Positions 48,061 to 57,681 of a stretch of DNA of 64,000 bases are shown here, piece after piece. Positions within the stretch are counted from its first letter, which is position 1; each line of letters opens with the position of its first letter. The DNA comes from Blattabacterium cuenoti. GTDB taxonomy: Bacteria > Bacteroidota > Bacteroidia > Flavobacteriales > Blattabacteriaceae. Where the stretch lies: contig NZ_CP059185.1 in assembly GCF_014251315.1 (NCBI RefSeq), positions 81,017-145,016 on the forward strand, written 5' to 3'. The notes under the pieces are model-generated. The model was not told the origin of the DNA. It did no database searches and worked only from the letters and a program-made list of their open reading frames with translations. The position numbers and the translations under genes are program-made.

Positions 48061-48359
48061 AATGTCCTATCGCATTTTTTTTTAACAAAAAATGAGGAAA
48101 GTCCGGACACCGTAGAGCAACACAATGGGTAACTCCCATCCATCGTAAGGTGAGGAATAGTGCAACAGAAAGAAAGTACAGATATAATTTATTAATTGCT
48201 GTAGTGAAATCATGTAAACTCTGTGTGGTGAAATGCCATGTATACCGGAAAACTAGCTCGGTTGAAACCGGGGGGTAGGCAGATTGAGATCATGGGTAAC
48301 CTAGATCCTAGATAAATGATAGGTGTAAAAACAGAATCCGGCTTATAATTCTACTTTTT
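48052..48359 (+). ncRNA. rnpB: RNase P RNA, type A
   Basis: Catalytic RNA that trims tRNA 5' leaders. Conserved elements in order are GAGGAAAGTCCGGAC (48093-48107), the AACAGAAAGAAAGTACAG region, GGTGAAATGCC, GGTTGAAACCGG and the 3' ACAGAATCCGGCTTATA. The P1 helix is a perfect 12-base-pair match between AAAAAGTAGAAT (48052-48063) and ATTCTACTTTTT (48348-48359). The 5' strand therefore overlaps the end of yebC. Mature ends may lie a few bases inside. tRNA-Ser begins two bases after P1 ends. The protein partner, rnpA, is frameshifted elsewhere in the window. Confidence 0.95.
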
Positions 48360-48360
48360 C

Positions 48361-48445
48361 GGAGAGGTGGCCGAGAGGATTAAGGCGCACGTCTGGAAAG
48401 CGTGTTCACCAAAAAGTGTCAAGGGTTCGAATCCCTTTCTCTCCG
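48361..48445 (+). tRNA. trnS: tRNA-Ser(GGA)
   Basis: An 85-base cloverleaf with long variable arm. Acceptor GGAGAGG pairs with TCTCTCC (one G-U). The anticodon stem CACGT/GCGTG encloses CTGGAAA, giving anticodon GGA. The T-arm has TTCGAAT, the discriminator is G and CCA is not encoded. It starts with a single-base spacer after the RNase P RNA helix, so both probably come from one transcript. Confidence 0.96.
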
Positions 48446-48458
48446 CTTTTATTCTTTA

Positions 48459-49622
48459 TTATAAGTTTTCTATATCCTTTAATTTTTTTTCTATCAAATG
48501 AGTTCGAACTTTTAATAATCGATCTATGTCTTTGGAAGCCCCTTGTAATTTGTATTGAGCCTGATGAAGTAATAATCCAAATTTTGTGAATTCTTGTTTT
48601 ACCGTTTCTAAAACTTGCCACACTTCAGAACTCCTTTTTTGAATAGCTAAAGTTCGGAACCCAATTTGCAAACTATTTAATATAGCAGCCAATGTAGACG
48701 GTCCTGCTATTACTGTTTTGTATTTTCTTAATAATTCTTCTAATAAACTAGAGTTTCTTGTTATTTCAGCATATATGCCTTCAAAAGGCAAAAAAAGTAT
48801 AGCAAAATCAGTAGTATGTGGAGGGTCTACATATTTTTCTTTAATGTCTTTGGCCATTTTTTTAAGTACAGATTCCATATTTTTTATAGCTGTTTCTATA
48901 TTTTTTTTTTCTCCATTATGATAAGCTTTTTGTACTTTTTCATAAGTTTCTTTTGGAAATTTAACATCAATAGGTAACCATATCATATTTCCATCTTCAA
49001 TCCCTGGAAGTTTAATCGCAAATTCTACTACAAAATTTGTACTAGATTTGGTCACAACATTAGAAGCATATTGTTCTGGAGACAGAATTTGCTGTAAAAG
49101 CATTGAGAGCTGCATTTCGCTAAAACTTCCACATATTTTTACATGATTTAAGGTTCTTTTTAAAGAACTCACATCTTTCGCTAAAATCTTCATTTCTCCC
49201 AAACCCTCTTGTAAAAAGAATAATTGATTTCCAATCATCTCAAATGATTTACCCAGATGTACATTTAAAGAAGTTTGAAGTTTGTCATTAACATTTTCTC
49301 TTATTTCCTCAAGTTTTTTTTCAAAAATTTTAAGAAATTTTTCATGAGATGTATAAAAAGAATTCAATTTTTTATCTTGGTTTTCAGTATAAAATTGAAC
49401 TTTTTGATCAATAACATCCTGAAAAACTTTTATGTTTTGTATTAAACCATTTTTTACTTCAATTAAAGAATCACCAATTTCGGTTCTACTATATTTAGAT
49501 AATTTATGAATTTCATTCTGTTGATCTTTAAATTCTTTTCTAAAGAACAATTCTAATTTTCTAAAAAAATATATGCATATGAATAAAATAAAAAAAGAAA
49601 AAAGTATAAATGAATAATACAT
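48459..49622 (-). CDS. rmuC: DNA recombination protein RmuC
   Basis: Proposed nuclease-related factor limiting recombination at inverted repeats. It has one N-terminal membrane helix (about residues 3-20), a long coiled coil to about residue 130, and the RmuC core with VEFAIKLPGIEDGNMIWLPI then DVKFP, FAILFLPFEGIYAEI and GPSTLAAILNSLQIGFRTLA. The length of 387 residues is slightly short. It lies between tRNA-Ser (convergent) and tRNA-fMet. Confidence 0.92.
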   Translation of the reverse strand: MYYSFILFSFFILFICIYFFRKLELFFRKEFKDQQNEIHKLSKYSRTEIGDSLIEVKNGLIQNIKVFQDVIDQKVQFYTENQDKKLNSFYTSHEKFLKIFEKKLEEIRENVNDKLQTSLNVHLGKSFEMIGNQLFFLQEGLGEMKILAKDVSSLKRTLNHVKICGSFSEMQLSMLLQQILSPEQYASNVVTKSSTNFVVEFAIKLPGIEDGNMIWLPIDVKFPKETYEKVQKAYHNGEKKNIETAIKNMESVLKKMAKDIKEKYVDPPHTTDFAILFLPFEGIYAEITRNSSLLEELLRKYKTVIAGPSTLAAILNSLQIGFRTLAIQKRSSEVWQVLETVKQEFTKFGLLLHQAQYKLQGASKDIDRLLKVRTHLIEKKLKDIENL

Positions 49623-49640
49623 TCATATAAATAAAAAAAA

Positions 49641-49713
<73 letters not shown>

Positions 49714-49776
49714 AATATTATATTTGTGAATATAATGTTTTTCATTTACAAAATCAAATATTAAAAAAAATTTATT

Positions 49777-51345
49777 CTATCCATTCATAGATATTAAAAA
49801 TTCTTCATTATTTTGAGTTCTAGCCATTCTAGATCTTAAAAAATCCATAGCTTCTACTGGATTCATATCGGAAAGATGTTTTCGTAAAATCCACATTCTT
49901 TGTAATGTATTTTGATCAAGTAAAAGATCATCTTTTCTAGTACTAGAAGATACAAGATCAATAGCTGGATAAATTCGTTTATTAGCTATTTTTCTGTCTA
50001 ATTGAAGCTCTTTATTTCCTGTTCCTTTAAATTCTTCAAAAATTACTTCATCCATTTTTGATCCTGTATCGATCATGGCTGTGGCAATTATCGATAAAGA
50101 TCCTCCATTTTCTATGTTTCTAGCAGCTCCAAAAAATCTTTTGGGTCTATGTAATGCATTTGCATCTACTCCTCCTGATAACACCTTTCCAGATGCAGGA
50201 GCAACAGTGTTATACGCACGTGCTAAGCGTGTAATGGAATCTAACAATATGACGACGTCATGTGAACATTCTACCATTCTTTTTGCTTTTTGTAAAACAA
50301 TGTTGGCTACTTTAACATGTCGATCCGCTGGTTCATCAAAAGTAGATGCAATAACTTCTCCTTTCACGTTTCTTTGCATATCTGTAACTTCTTCCGGACG
50401 TTCATCTATCAATAATATAATTAAATATACTTCAGGATGATTAGCTGCAATAGCATTTGCTATTTCTTTTAATAAAGTAGTTTTTCCTGTTTTAGGAGGA
50501 GCCACGATCATTCCTCTTTGTCCTTTTCCTATAGGAGTAAAAAGATCTACAATTCTTGTAGAAAGAGTAGCATTTTTTTCAGCTAATTTGAATTTTTCAT
50601 TTGGAAATAGTGGCGTCAAATGCTCAAAAGAATCTCTATCTCTTACAAAAGAAGGTGATCTTCCATTAATCTCAAGAATTTTAATTAGGGGGAAATATTT
50701 CTCACCATCTTTAGGTGGACGAACTTCTCCCCTTATTGTATCTCCTGTTTTCATTCCAAAAAGTCTAATTTGAGATTGGGAAACGTAAATATCATCAGGA
50801 GATGATAAATAATTAAAATCAGAAGATCTCAAGAATCCGTAATTTTCTGGCATAATTTCCAATACACCTTCACTTATTATTATTCCTTCAAATTCGTATT
50901 CAGGAGTACGGTATTTATTAGGAGAAATTTTTTGTGATCCTATTTCTGTTCCGTGAGATGATGATATATTCTGAGTTTCAAATCTATCATTTTTTTTCCA
51001 ATTAGAAAAATTTTGATGCTTTTTTTGAAATTTTGGGGATTCTTCTGAAAATTTAGAATTATAATTTTTTAAATGTTCTTGAGAAATCAATTTTTTTTTA
51101 CCATTTATGCTTTTTTTTTCTGAAAATGAATTTTTAGATTCAGTATTTTTTCGCATATTAAATCCTTTTTTTAAAGAATTTTCCCTTTTTGAATGTGCAG
51201 AAGTTTTTTTATTATTAAAAATGGAAATAATTTTTTCTAGGAGTTCGTTTTTTCGAAGTTGTGTACATTTTTTTAATCCTGATGAACGGGCAATCTCCTG
51301 TAATTCAAAAAGTTTTTTACTTTTTAATTCAGTAATATCAAACAT
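49777..51345 (-). CDS. rho: Transcription termination factor Rho
   Basis: Hexameric RNA helicase ending transcription. The order is a SAP-like N-terminal segment ([20 protein letters not shown]), a Ser/Lys/Asn-rich insert of about 80 residues, the cold-shock-like RNA-binding domain ([20 protein letters not shown]) and the RecA-type ATPase with [10 protein letters not shown] and [15 protein letters not shown]. The length of 522 residues includes the insert, common in Bacteroidota. Several antisense open frames across it are shadows. Confidence 0.97.
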   Translation of the reverse strand: MFDITELKSKKLFELQEIARSSGLKKCTQLRKNELLEKIISIFNNKKTSAHSKRENSLKKGFNMRKNTESKNSFSEKKSINGKKKLISQEHLKNYNSKFSEESPKFQKKHQNFSNWKKNDRFETQNISSSHGTEIGSQKISPNKYRTPEYEFEGIIISEGVLEIMPENYGFLRSSDFNYLSSPDDIYVSQSQIRLFGMKTGDTIRGEVRPPKDGEKYFPLIKILEINGRSPSFVRDRDSFEHLTPLFPNEKFKLAEKNATLSTRIVDLFTPIGKGQRGMIVAPPKTGKTTLLKEIANAIAANHPEVYLIILLIDERPEEVTDMQRNVKGEVIASTFDEPADRHVKVANIVLQKAKRMVECSHDVVILLDSITRLARAYNTVAPASGKVLSGGVDANALHRPKRFFGAARNIENGGSLSIIATAMIDTGSKMDEVIFEEFKGTGNKELQLDRKIANKRIYPAIDLVSSSTRKDDLLLDQNTLQRMWILRKHLSDMNPVEAMDFLRSRMARTQNNEEFLISMNG

Positions 51346-51524
51346 AAAGTGATTGGGTTTTATATATGTATATGCTTGGTAAGTAATATACTTTGAGTGT
51401 ATTAACTTAATATTAATAATAATAACTTATGAAAAATAACTTAGAAACGATAAATACAATTATACAAAAAATTAATTTGAAAATAACAAATTACAAAATA
51501 ATTTAATCTTTATATTATTATATT

Positions 51525-51941
51525 ATGTTATATAGAATACAAACATTATATTTATTTATTTCTATTTTTATTTACTTTGTCTTCATATATTTTTTATATC
51601 CTTTAAATATTAATTTTAATCAAAATCTAATTGATTTTTTTTATTTGTATTTGTGTTTGAAAAAAATAATTAGAATGATTCTAATCATATGTTTATCTCT
51701 ATCTATTTTCAGTTTTTTTCTTTTTAAGAAAAAAAAATTGCAAATATTTATAAATAAAATTAATATACTTTTTAATACAATTCATGTATTAATCCTTTTT
51801 TTTTCAGACTATCAATTGAATAAATACGAGTTTAGTTCAATAATCACACTTCTTTCTTTATGTATATGTGTTTTGTGTATGTCAAACATAGCTATAAAAA
51901 AAGATATAAAATTAATCGATTCTATAAATCGAATACGATAA
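51525..51941 (+). CDS. DUF4293 family membrane protein
   Basis: This 138-residue, four-helix membrane protein starts MLYRIQTLYLFISIFIYF and ends with LIDSINRIR, the pattern of Bacteroidota DUF4293 proteins. These usually begin with a RIQT motif and end in a short Arg-rich tail, and are commonly encoded next to rho, as here. Function is unknown. The sequence is very Phe/Ile-rich from A+T bias. The 179-base gap before it probably holds the divergent promoters for rho and this gene. Confidence 0.82.
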   Translation: MLYRIQTLYLFISIFIYFVFIYFLYPLNINFNQNLIDFFYLYLCLKKIIRMILIICLSLSIFSFFLFKKKKLQIFINKINILFNTIHVLILFFSDYQLNKYEFSSIITLLSLCICVLCMSNIAIKKDIKLIDSINRIR

Positions 51942-51990
51942 ACAAGAGTATTCTTGATTAAAAAGAATTTTTATGAAAAATTTATAATAG

Positions 51991-53076
51991 ATGAAAAAAA
52001 CTTTATTAATTCAAAAGTTGGAAGTTTTCAAAAAGGAATTTTATGAAATTTCAAAATCAATCATACAACCCAGTATTATATCTGATCAAAAAGAATATAA
52101 AAAATTATTAAAAAAATACACAAAATTAGAAAAAATAGTTACTCTTTATGAAGAGTACAACAAAAAGTTATCTCTACTTGAAGAAATAAATTTCATTTTA
52201 AAAAATGACTCAAATACAGAAATGAAGGAATTCGCTTCAACAGAAAAATACAAAGTTTTAGAAAATTTATCTTTCATTGAAAAAAAATTCGAAAATCTCC
52301 TCTTTTCTTCAAAAGAAAAATATACAACAGAAGATCATAGAAATGCTGCTATAGTAGAACTACGTTCTGGAACAGGAGGAGACGAAGCATGTCTTTTTGT
52401 TGAAGATATATTAAGAATGTATACTATGTATTTTAAAAAATCAGGTTGGAAATATAAAATCATACATGCTCAAAAAGGAGGAGTCAAAGGATATAAAGAA
52501 ATTATTTTAGAAATTTATGGAGAAAAAGGAGTTTATGGAAATTTAAAATTCGAATCTGGAGTACACAGAGTACAAAGAATTCCAAAAACAGAATCTCAAG
52601 GAAGAGTTCATACATCTGCTATAACCGTTGCAGTTTTTCCTAAAGTTGAAGATATAGAAGTCGATATTAATTTATCTGATATAAAAAAAGATACTTTTAG
52701 ATCTAGTGGGGCTGGAGGTCAGCATGTTAATAAAACAGAATCTGCTGTACGATTAACCCATATTCCAAGTAAAATTACAGTAGAATGTCAAGAAGAACGT
52801 TCTCAACATAAAAATTTCGAAAAAGCTATAAGTATTTTACGATCACGTATTTATCAAAATGAAAAAGAAAAAAGATTAAAAAAAATATCGATAAAAAGAA
52901 AATCTTTGGTTTCTACAGGAGATCGTTCCGTAAAAATTAGAACCTATAATTATCCCAAAAATAGAGTTACGGATCATAGAATTCATAAATCTATTTATGA
53001 TCTTTCAGGATTTATGAATGGAAATATTCAAAAAATGATTAATTTATTAAAATTATTTGAAAAAAAATCAATCTAA
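51991..53076 (+). CDS. prfA: Peptide chain release factor 1
   Basis: Releases peptides at UAA and UAG. The GGQ motif is in RSSGAGGQHVNKTESAVRLT near residues 241-243, and the preceding domain has VELRSGTGGDEACLFVEDI. The codon-recognition region lies in HRVQRIPKTESQGRVHTSAI. The length of 361 residues is normal. The end overlaps convergent accC by nine bases. Confidence 0.95.
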   Translation: MKKTLLIQKLEVFKKEFYEISKSIIQPSIISDQKEYKKLLKKYTKLEKIVTLYEEYNKKLSLLEEINFILKNDSNTEMKEFASTEKYKVLENLSFIEKKFENLLFSSKEKYTTEDHRNAAIVELRSGTGGDEACLFVEDILRMYTMYFKKSGWKYKIIHAQKGGVKGYKEIILEIYGEKGVYGNLKFESGVHRVQRIPKTESQGRVHTSAITVAVFPKVEDIEVDINLSDIKKDTFRSSGAGGQHVNKTESAVRLTHIPSKITVECQEERSQHKNFEKAISILRSRIYQNEKEKRLKKISIKRKSLVSTGDRSVKIRTYNYPKNRVTDHRIHKSIYDLSGFMNGNIQKMINLLKLFEKKSI

Positions 53077-54414
53077 ATTTAGATTATCTAAAAAACTTGT
53101 ATTATAATTTCCTTTTACAAAATCATTATTTTGCATGAGTTTTCTGAGAAAAGGAAGTGTAGTATGTATACCTTCTATTACAAATTCATCTAAAGAACGA
53201 CGCATTTTTTCAATAGTTTCTTTTCTGCTTTTTGCCGTGGTAATAATTTTAGCAATCATAGAATCATAATAATGTGGAACAAGATATCCTGCATAAATAT
53301 GTGTATCAATACGTACGCCTTTTCCACCAGGTAAATGCATTTGAGTAATTTTACCAGAAACTGGACGAAAATTATGATACGGTTCTTCTGCATTAATTCT
53401 ACATTCTATTGAATACATTTTTGGATAAAAAAAATTTTTTTTTATAGAAAGTTTTTCTCCATTAGCTAAAAATATTTGTTCTTGAATTAAATCTAATCCT
53501 GTTATTTCCTCAGTTATAGTATGTTCCACTTGTATTCTCGGATTCATTTCCATGAAATAAAAATTTTTATTTTGATCTACCAAAAATTCTATAGTCCCTA
53601 CTCCTTCATAATGAATATACTTAGCAGCTTTTACTGCTTCTTCTCCCATTTTTTTTCTAAGAGATGTAGTTAAAAACGGAGAAGGCGCTTCTTCTACCAA
53701 TTTTTGATTTCTCCTTTGAATTGAACAATCTCTTTCTGATAAATGACATGCTTCTCCATATTTATCTCCTATAATTTGAATTTCTATGTGTCTTGGATTT
53801 AAAAGAAATTTTTCTATATACATATCTTTTTTTCTGAAACAAGACCAAGCCTCTTTTTTAGCTTCTTCCCAAGAATCTTTTAAATGATTTTTATCTAAAA
53901 CAGATCGGATTCCTTTTCCTCCACCTCCAGAAACAGCTTTTATAATAATTGGATATCCTATTTTATCTGCAATTTTTTCTATTTCTTGATAAGATGATTC
54001 AATAAAACAATCAGATCCAGGCAAACAAGAAATGCCAACTTTTTTCATAGTTTTTTTGGCTAAAATTTTATTTCCCATTTGAATCATATGACTAGGGTTT
54101 GCCCCTATAAACTTTATCCCATGTTTATGACACATGGAAGAAAAATATGCATTTTCAGATAAAAATCCATATCCAGGATGGATTGCATCTACATTTGTAA
54201 TTTCTGCCGCAGAAATCAAATTTGGAATATTTAAATAAGATTGATAAGGAGGGGGGGGGCCTATGCATACAGCTTCATCCGCAAAATAAACATGAAGACT
54301 ATGTTTATCTGCTGTAGAATAAACAGCTACAGTTCTAATTCCCATTTCTTTAGCCGTTCGTATAATTCGTAAAGCAATTTCTCCACGATTAGCAATTAAT
54401 ATTTTTTTAAACAT
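53068..54414 (-). CDS. accC: Acetyl-CoA carboxylase, biotin carboxylase subunit
   Basis: ATP-grasp enzyme carboxylating biotin on AccB, the first step of fatty acid synthesis. The N-terminus KILIANRGEIALRIIRTAKE, the ATP loop KAVSGGGGKGIR, and the catalytic EMNPRIQVEHTITEEITGLD are intact. The length of 448 residues is normal. A run of eight G on the plus strand (54251-54258, Pro codons) is unusual for this genome. It lies seven bases behind accB. Confidence 0.96.
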   Translation of the reverse strand: MFKKILIANRGEIALRIIRTAKEMGIRTVAVYSTADKHSLHVYFADEAVCIGPPPPYQSYLNIPNLISAAEITNVDAIHPGYGFLSENAYFSSMCHKHGIKFIGANPSHMIQMGNKILAKKTMKKVGISCLPGSDCFIESSYQEIEKIADKIGYPIIIKAVSGGGGKGIRSVLDKNHLKDSWEEAKKEAWSCFRKKDMYIEKFLLNPRHIEIQIIGDKYGEACHLSERDCSIQRRNQKLVEEAPSPFLTTSLRKKMGEEAVKAAKYIHYEGVGTIEFLVDQNKNFYFMEMNPRIQVEHTITEEITGLDLIQEQIFLANGEKLSIKKNFFYPKMYSIECRINAEEPYHNFRPVSGKITQMHLPGGKGVRIDTHIYAGYLVPHYYDSMIAKIITTAKSRKETIEKMRRSLDEFVIEGIHTTLPFLRKLMQNNDFVKGNYNTSFLDNLNLD

Positions 54415-54420
54415 AAAAAT

Positions 54421-54903
54421 TTAAAAATTAGGATCTAAAAGAAATAAAGGTTGGTCGTAATCAACAGGAGAGGCATCTTCCACTAGAATTTTAATAAGTT
54501 TTCCATCCACTTCAGATTCAATATCATTAAATAATTTCATTGCTTCTATCACACAAACTTTTGTTCCTATTTTTATTTGATCTCCTACTTTTACAAAAGG
54601 TTCTTGATCCGGATGAGGTTTTCTATAAAATGTTCCTATCATAGGAGATTTTATGGTTAAATATTGATTTTTATTTTTTTTTTCTTCTTTATAAAATCTA
54701 TCATTAAAATCAGAAACAGAAAAAGAAGATGATGATGAAGGTATTTTTTTTTTGGGATGAGTTGGTTTCCATGAACGTTCTTGATTTTTTATCAAAGCTC
54801 TATTTTTCATGTAAATCTCAGTATTTTCTATTTTTATCCTTATTTCATCGATATTCGAATCCGAAATAAATTGAATCAGGGATTTTATTTTTTTTAAATC
54901 CAT
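54421..54903 (-). CDS. accB: Acetyl-CoA carboxylase, biotin carboxyl carrier protein
   Basis: Carries biotin between the carboxylase and transferase parts of acetyl-CoA carboxylase. The biotinylated lysine is K123 in CVIEAMKLFNDIESEVDG. The N-terminal helical region is followed by a Ser/Pro/Lys linker (about 45-75) and the lipoyl-like domain from TIKSPMIGTFYR. The length of 160 residues is normal. It is co-directional with rpmF upstream and accC downstream. Confidence 0.96.
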   Translation of the reverse strand: MDLKKIKSLIQFISDSNIDEIRIKIENTEIYMKNRALIKNQERSWKPTHPKKKIPSSSSSFSVSDFNDRFYKEEKKNKNQYLTIKSPMIGTFYRKPHPDQEPFVKVGDQIKIGTKVCVIEAMKLFNDIESEVDGKLIKILVEDASPVDYDQPLFLLDPNF

Positions 54904-54905
54904 AA

Positions 54906-55100
54906 TTAGGATTCTTTTTTATTTTTACTATATACAATTTTTCCTCTATAATAAAGTTTATTTTCATACCAATATGCATGATGGTATAAATGTTTTCGCT
55001 TTGTTAAAGCACATTTTGTTAATAAAGGCTCTTTTATTTTCAAATGACTTCTTCTTTTATTTTTTCTAGATTTAGATTGTCTTCTTTTAGGATGGGGCAT
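54906..55100 (-). CDS. rpmF: 50S ribosomal protein L32
   Basis: A 64-residue protein with the L32 N-terminus MPHPKRRQSKSRKNKRRSHL and the Bacteroidota-type C-terminal half (HLYHHAYWYENKLYYRGKIV). Only one cysteine remains, so the zinc-binding four-Cys form is absent, which is usual in this phylum. The stop is two bases before accB, giving rpmF-accB-accC, an ordinary lipid-related context for rpmF. Confidence 0.95.
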   Translation of the reverse strand: MPHPKRRQSKSRKNKRRSHLKIKEPLLTKCALTKRKHLYHHAYWYENKLYYRGKIVYSKNKKES

Positions 55101-55209
55101 AAATTATGATATTTAATAAATTACTAATTTAGAAATAAAATTAAATGTGTTAAATAATTTTTATATCTTTCATACATAAAAGAATAATAGAAATCATTTC
55201 TTATGTTTT

Positions 55210-56679
55210 ATGAGTCAACTAACTAAACGTAATGAAAATTACTCAAAATGGTACAATGAAATTGTTGTTAAATCTGGTTTAGCAGAATTTTCCGGAGTAC
55301 GTGGTTTTATGATTATTAAACCATATGGATATTCTTTATGGGATAGGATGAAAACAATATTAGATAAAATGTTAAAATTAACTGGACATCAGAATGTTTA
55401 TTTTCCTTTATTGATTCCAAAATCAGCTTTTTCAAAAGAAAAAGAACATACTGAGATTTTTTCTGAAGGATGTGCAGTCGTTACACATTCTAGATTAAAA
55501 AAAAATCAAAATAAAGAAGAACTTATTGTTGATCCTGAATCTAAATTACAAGAAGAACTAGTCATTAGACCTACTTCAGAAAGTATAATATGGAAAACTT
55601 ATAAACGGTGGATTCAATCTTATAGAGATTTACCTATTTTATTTAATCAATGGGGAAATGCAATAAGATGGGAAATGCGAACTCGTTTATTTCTTAGAAC
55701 TACTGAATTTTTATGGCAAGAAGGACATACTGCACATTCTACAGAAAAAGAAGCTATAGAAGAAGCTATAAAAATATTGAATATCTATACAGATTTTTCC
55801 GAAAAGTTTATGGCTATTCCCGTATTACAAGGAATAAAACCATATATGGATAAATTTTATGGGTCAGAAAAGACATATTGTATCGAAGCGCTAATGCAAG
55901 ACGGAAAAGCTTTGCAAATTGGAACTTCACATTTTTTAGGACAAAATTTTTCAAAAGCTTTTGATGTGAAATTTACCAATTTCAACGGGAAGAAAGAATA
56001 TGTATGGTCAACTTCTTGGGGCGTATCTACCAGATTAATAGGGGGATTAATTATGTCACATTCTGATGATAAAGGATTAATTTTACCTCCAAAAATAGCT
56101 CCTATACAAATCGTAATTATTCCTATATATTGTGAAGAAAAATATGATTTTATCAATAAAATAGCAAAAAAAATTTTAAATATTCTAGAAAAAGAAGGAA
56201 TACGAGTCAAATATGACGATAGAATTATATTAACTCCAGGATGGAAATTTCATGAATATGAAATGAAAGGGATTCCTATCCGAATCAGTATAGGAAAAAA
56301 TGAAATACAAAATGAAAAAGTAGAAATTTTTAGAAGAGATACATATGAAAAAACATATGCACCTTGGATAAATTTAAAAAATTCAATACCAAAATTATTA
56401 GATAAAATACAAAATAACATTTATAAAAAAGCTTTGAAAAGAACTCAAGAATTAATCATTCAATCAGATTATTACAATGATTTTAAGAATCAAATAAATC
56501 GTTCAGGAGGATTCATATTTGCTCATTGGGATGGAACAAAAAATACAGGTAAAAAAATTCAAGAAGAAACAGAAGCAACCATCCGTTTTATTCCTCTCTT
56601 GAAAGAGAAAGAAAAAGGAAAATGTATTTATTCTGGAAACCCTTCTTTACAAAGAGTGGTTTTTTCTAAATCTTATTAA
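55210..56679 (+). CDS. proS: Prolyl-tRNA synthetase, short archaeal/eukaryote-like type
   Basis: Class II synthetase charging tRNA-Pro. Motif 2 lies in RTRLFLRTTEFLWQEGHTAH, with VIRPTSESIIWKTYKRWIQS before it. The C-terminal zinc-binding-type extension ends CIYSGNPSLQRVVFSKSY. At 489 residues it lacks the YbaK-like editing insert of E. coli ProRS, as in other Bacteroidota. The last four bases overlap convergent pyrD. Confidence 0.95.
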   Translation: MSQLTKRNENYSKWYNEIVVKSGLAEFSGVRGFMIIKPYGYSLWDRMKTILDKMLKLTGHQNVYFPLLIPKSAFSKEKEHTEIFSEGCAVVTHSRLKKNQNKEELIVDPESKLQEELVIRPTSESIIWKTYKRWIQSYRDLPILFNQWGNAIRWEMRTRLFLRTTEFLWQEGHTAHSTEKEAIEEAIKILNIYTDFSEKFMAIPVLQGIKPYMDKFYGSEKTYCIEALMQDGKALQIGTSHFLGQNFSKAFDVKFTNFNGKKEYVWSTSWGVSTRLIGGLIMSHSDDKGLILPPKIAPIQIVIIPIYCEEKYDFINKIAKKILNILEKEGIRVKYDDRIILTPGWKFHEYEMKGIPIRISIGKNEIQNEKVEIFRRDTYEKTYAPWINLKNSIPKLLDKIQNNIYKKALKRTQELIIQSDYYNDFKNQINRSGGFIFAHWDGTKNTGKKIQEETEATIRFIPLLKEKEKGKCIYSGNPSLQRVVFSKSY

Positions 56680-57614
56680 AAATTTTTTAATTTCCCTTTA
56701 AAACTATTTATAGATGAATAATTCTTTTTTTCTAAAATGAAAATTAATTCTTTTTTTAATCTTTCAAATACAGAAATTCCCTCTTTCATAAATTGTGTTC
56801 CAATCTGAACAGCAGAAGCTCCACATAATATGTGTTCAAAAATATCTTTTCCAGAAGAAATTCCTCCACATCCTATGATGGAGATATCTTTTCTAAGATA
56901 AGTATAAAACTTATGAATATTAGCTAATGCAAATGGCTTTATAATTGATCCACCTATCCCTCCAAATCCTTTTTTAGGTCGTATTACTACTGATTCTTTC
57001 ATTGGATCAATGAAAAGACCATTAGGTAAACTATTAATACAAGTAACAAAAAAAATAGGAAATTGATTTAAAACTAAAGCCATATTCTTAATGTGTTCTT
57101 CCCGGAAATAAGGAGGAAGTTTAATTCCTAGAGGTTTTTTATTAAACTTAAATATGTTTTCTATGAAATTCGAAATTTGATAGAAATCATAACCTAACAT
57201 TTTTTCTTTTTCAACAATATTTGGACAAGATAAGTTTAATTCTATAGCAGTAATTTTTGAAGATTCGTTTGCTTTTTTAACGAGAAAATAATTTTCTTCT
57301 TTAGATAACCCGGATATAGAAAGAAAAATAGGTTTATTTATTTTTTTTTTTTCTAAAAAACTTAGATAAAAATTAATACCAAGATTAGGTAATCCCATTG
57401 AATTTATGCTTCCTATATTCCATTCAAAATATCTAGGGATAACATTTCCTTTTCTTGGTTTATATGTACAACTTTTTGTAACGATTCCACCAGAAAAACT
57501 ATTTAATAAATTGGATAGTTCTTGTTCTGTAGTACAAAGAACGCCTGAAGCGTTCATGATGCATAATGGAAGTTTGATTCCATTTATACTAGCAGTAGTA
57601 TCTATTTTTTTCAT
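56676..57614 (-). CDS. pyrD: Dihydroorotate dehydrogenase, class 1A type
   Basis: FMN enzyme oxidising dihydroorotate to orotate. The catalytic cysteine is in ELNLSCPNIVEKEKMLGYDF, typical of the soluble class 1A (fumarate-linked) form. NSMGLPNLGINFYLSFLEK and GCGGISSGKDIFEHILCGAS support this. There is no membrane helix. The length of 312 residues is normal. It lies divergent from the fused pyrimidine gene, and together they cover the last three steps to UMP. Confidence 0.9.
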   Translation of the reverse strand: MKKIDTTASINGIKLPLCIMNASGVLCTTEQELSNLLNSFSGGIVTKSCTYKPRKGNVIPRYFEWNIGSINSMGLPNLGINFYLSFLEKKKINKPIFLSISGLSKEENYFLVKKANESSKITAIELNLSCPNIVEKEKMLGYDFYQISNFIENIFKFNKKPLGIKLPPYFREEHIKNMALVLNQFPIFFVTCINSLPNGLFIDPMKESVVIRPKKGFGGIGGSIIKPFALANIHKFYTYLRKDISIIGCGGISSGKDIFEHILCGASAVQIGTQFMKEGISVFERLKKELIFILEKKNYSSINSFKGKLKNF

Positions 57615-57681
57615 AATCGTATCAATTGTAAGTAATAATATCCAAGTATAAAATTTTTAACTTTACCAAAACAGCTTTTTT

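Noticed and set aside
48406-48621. 71-codon minus-strand frame covering tRNA-Ser
   Set aside because: It runs across the tRNA and the end of rmuC; its apparent protein contains translated tRNA sequence, a familiar annotation artefact.
50075-50440. 121-codon plus-strand frame inside rho
   Set aside because: It lies opposite the conserved rho ATPase core, has no recognisable motif and no spacing or start signal; it is a shadow frame.
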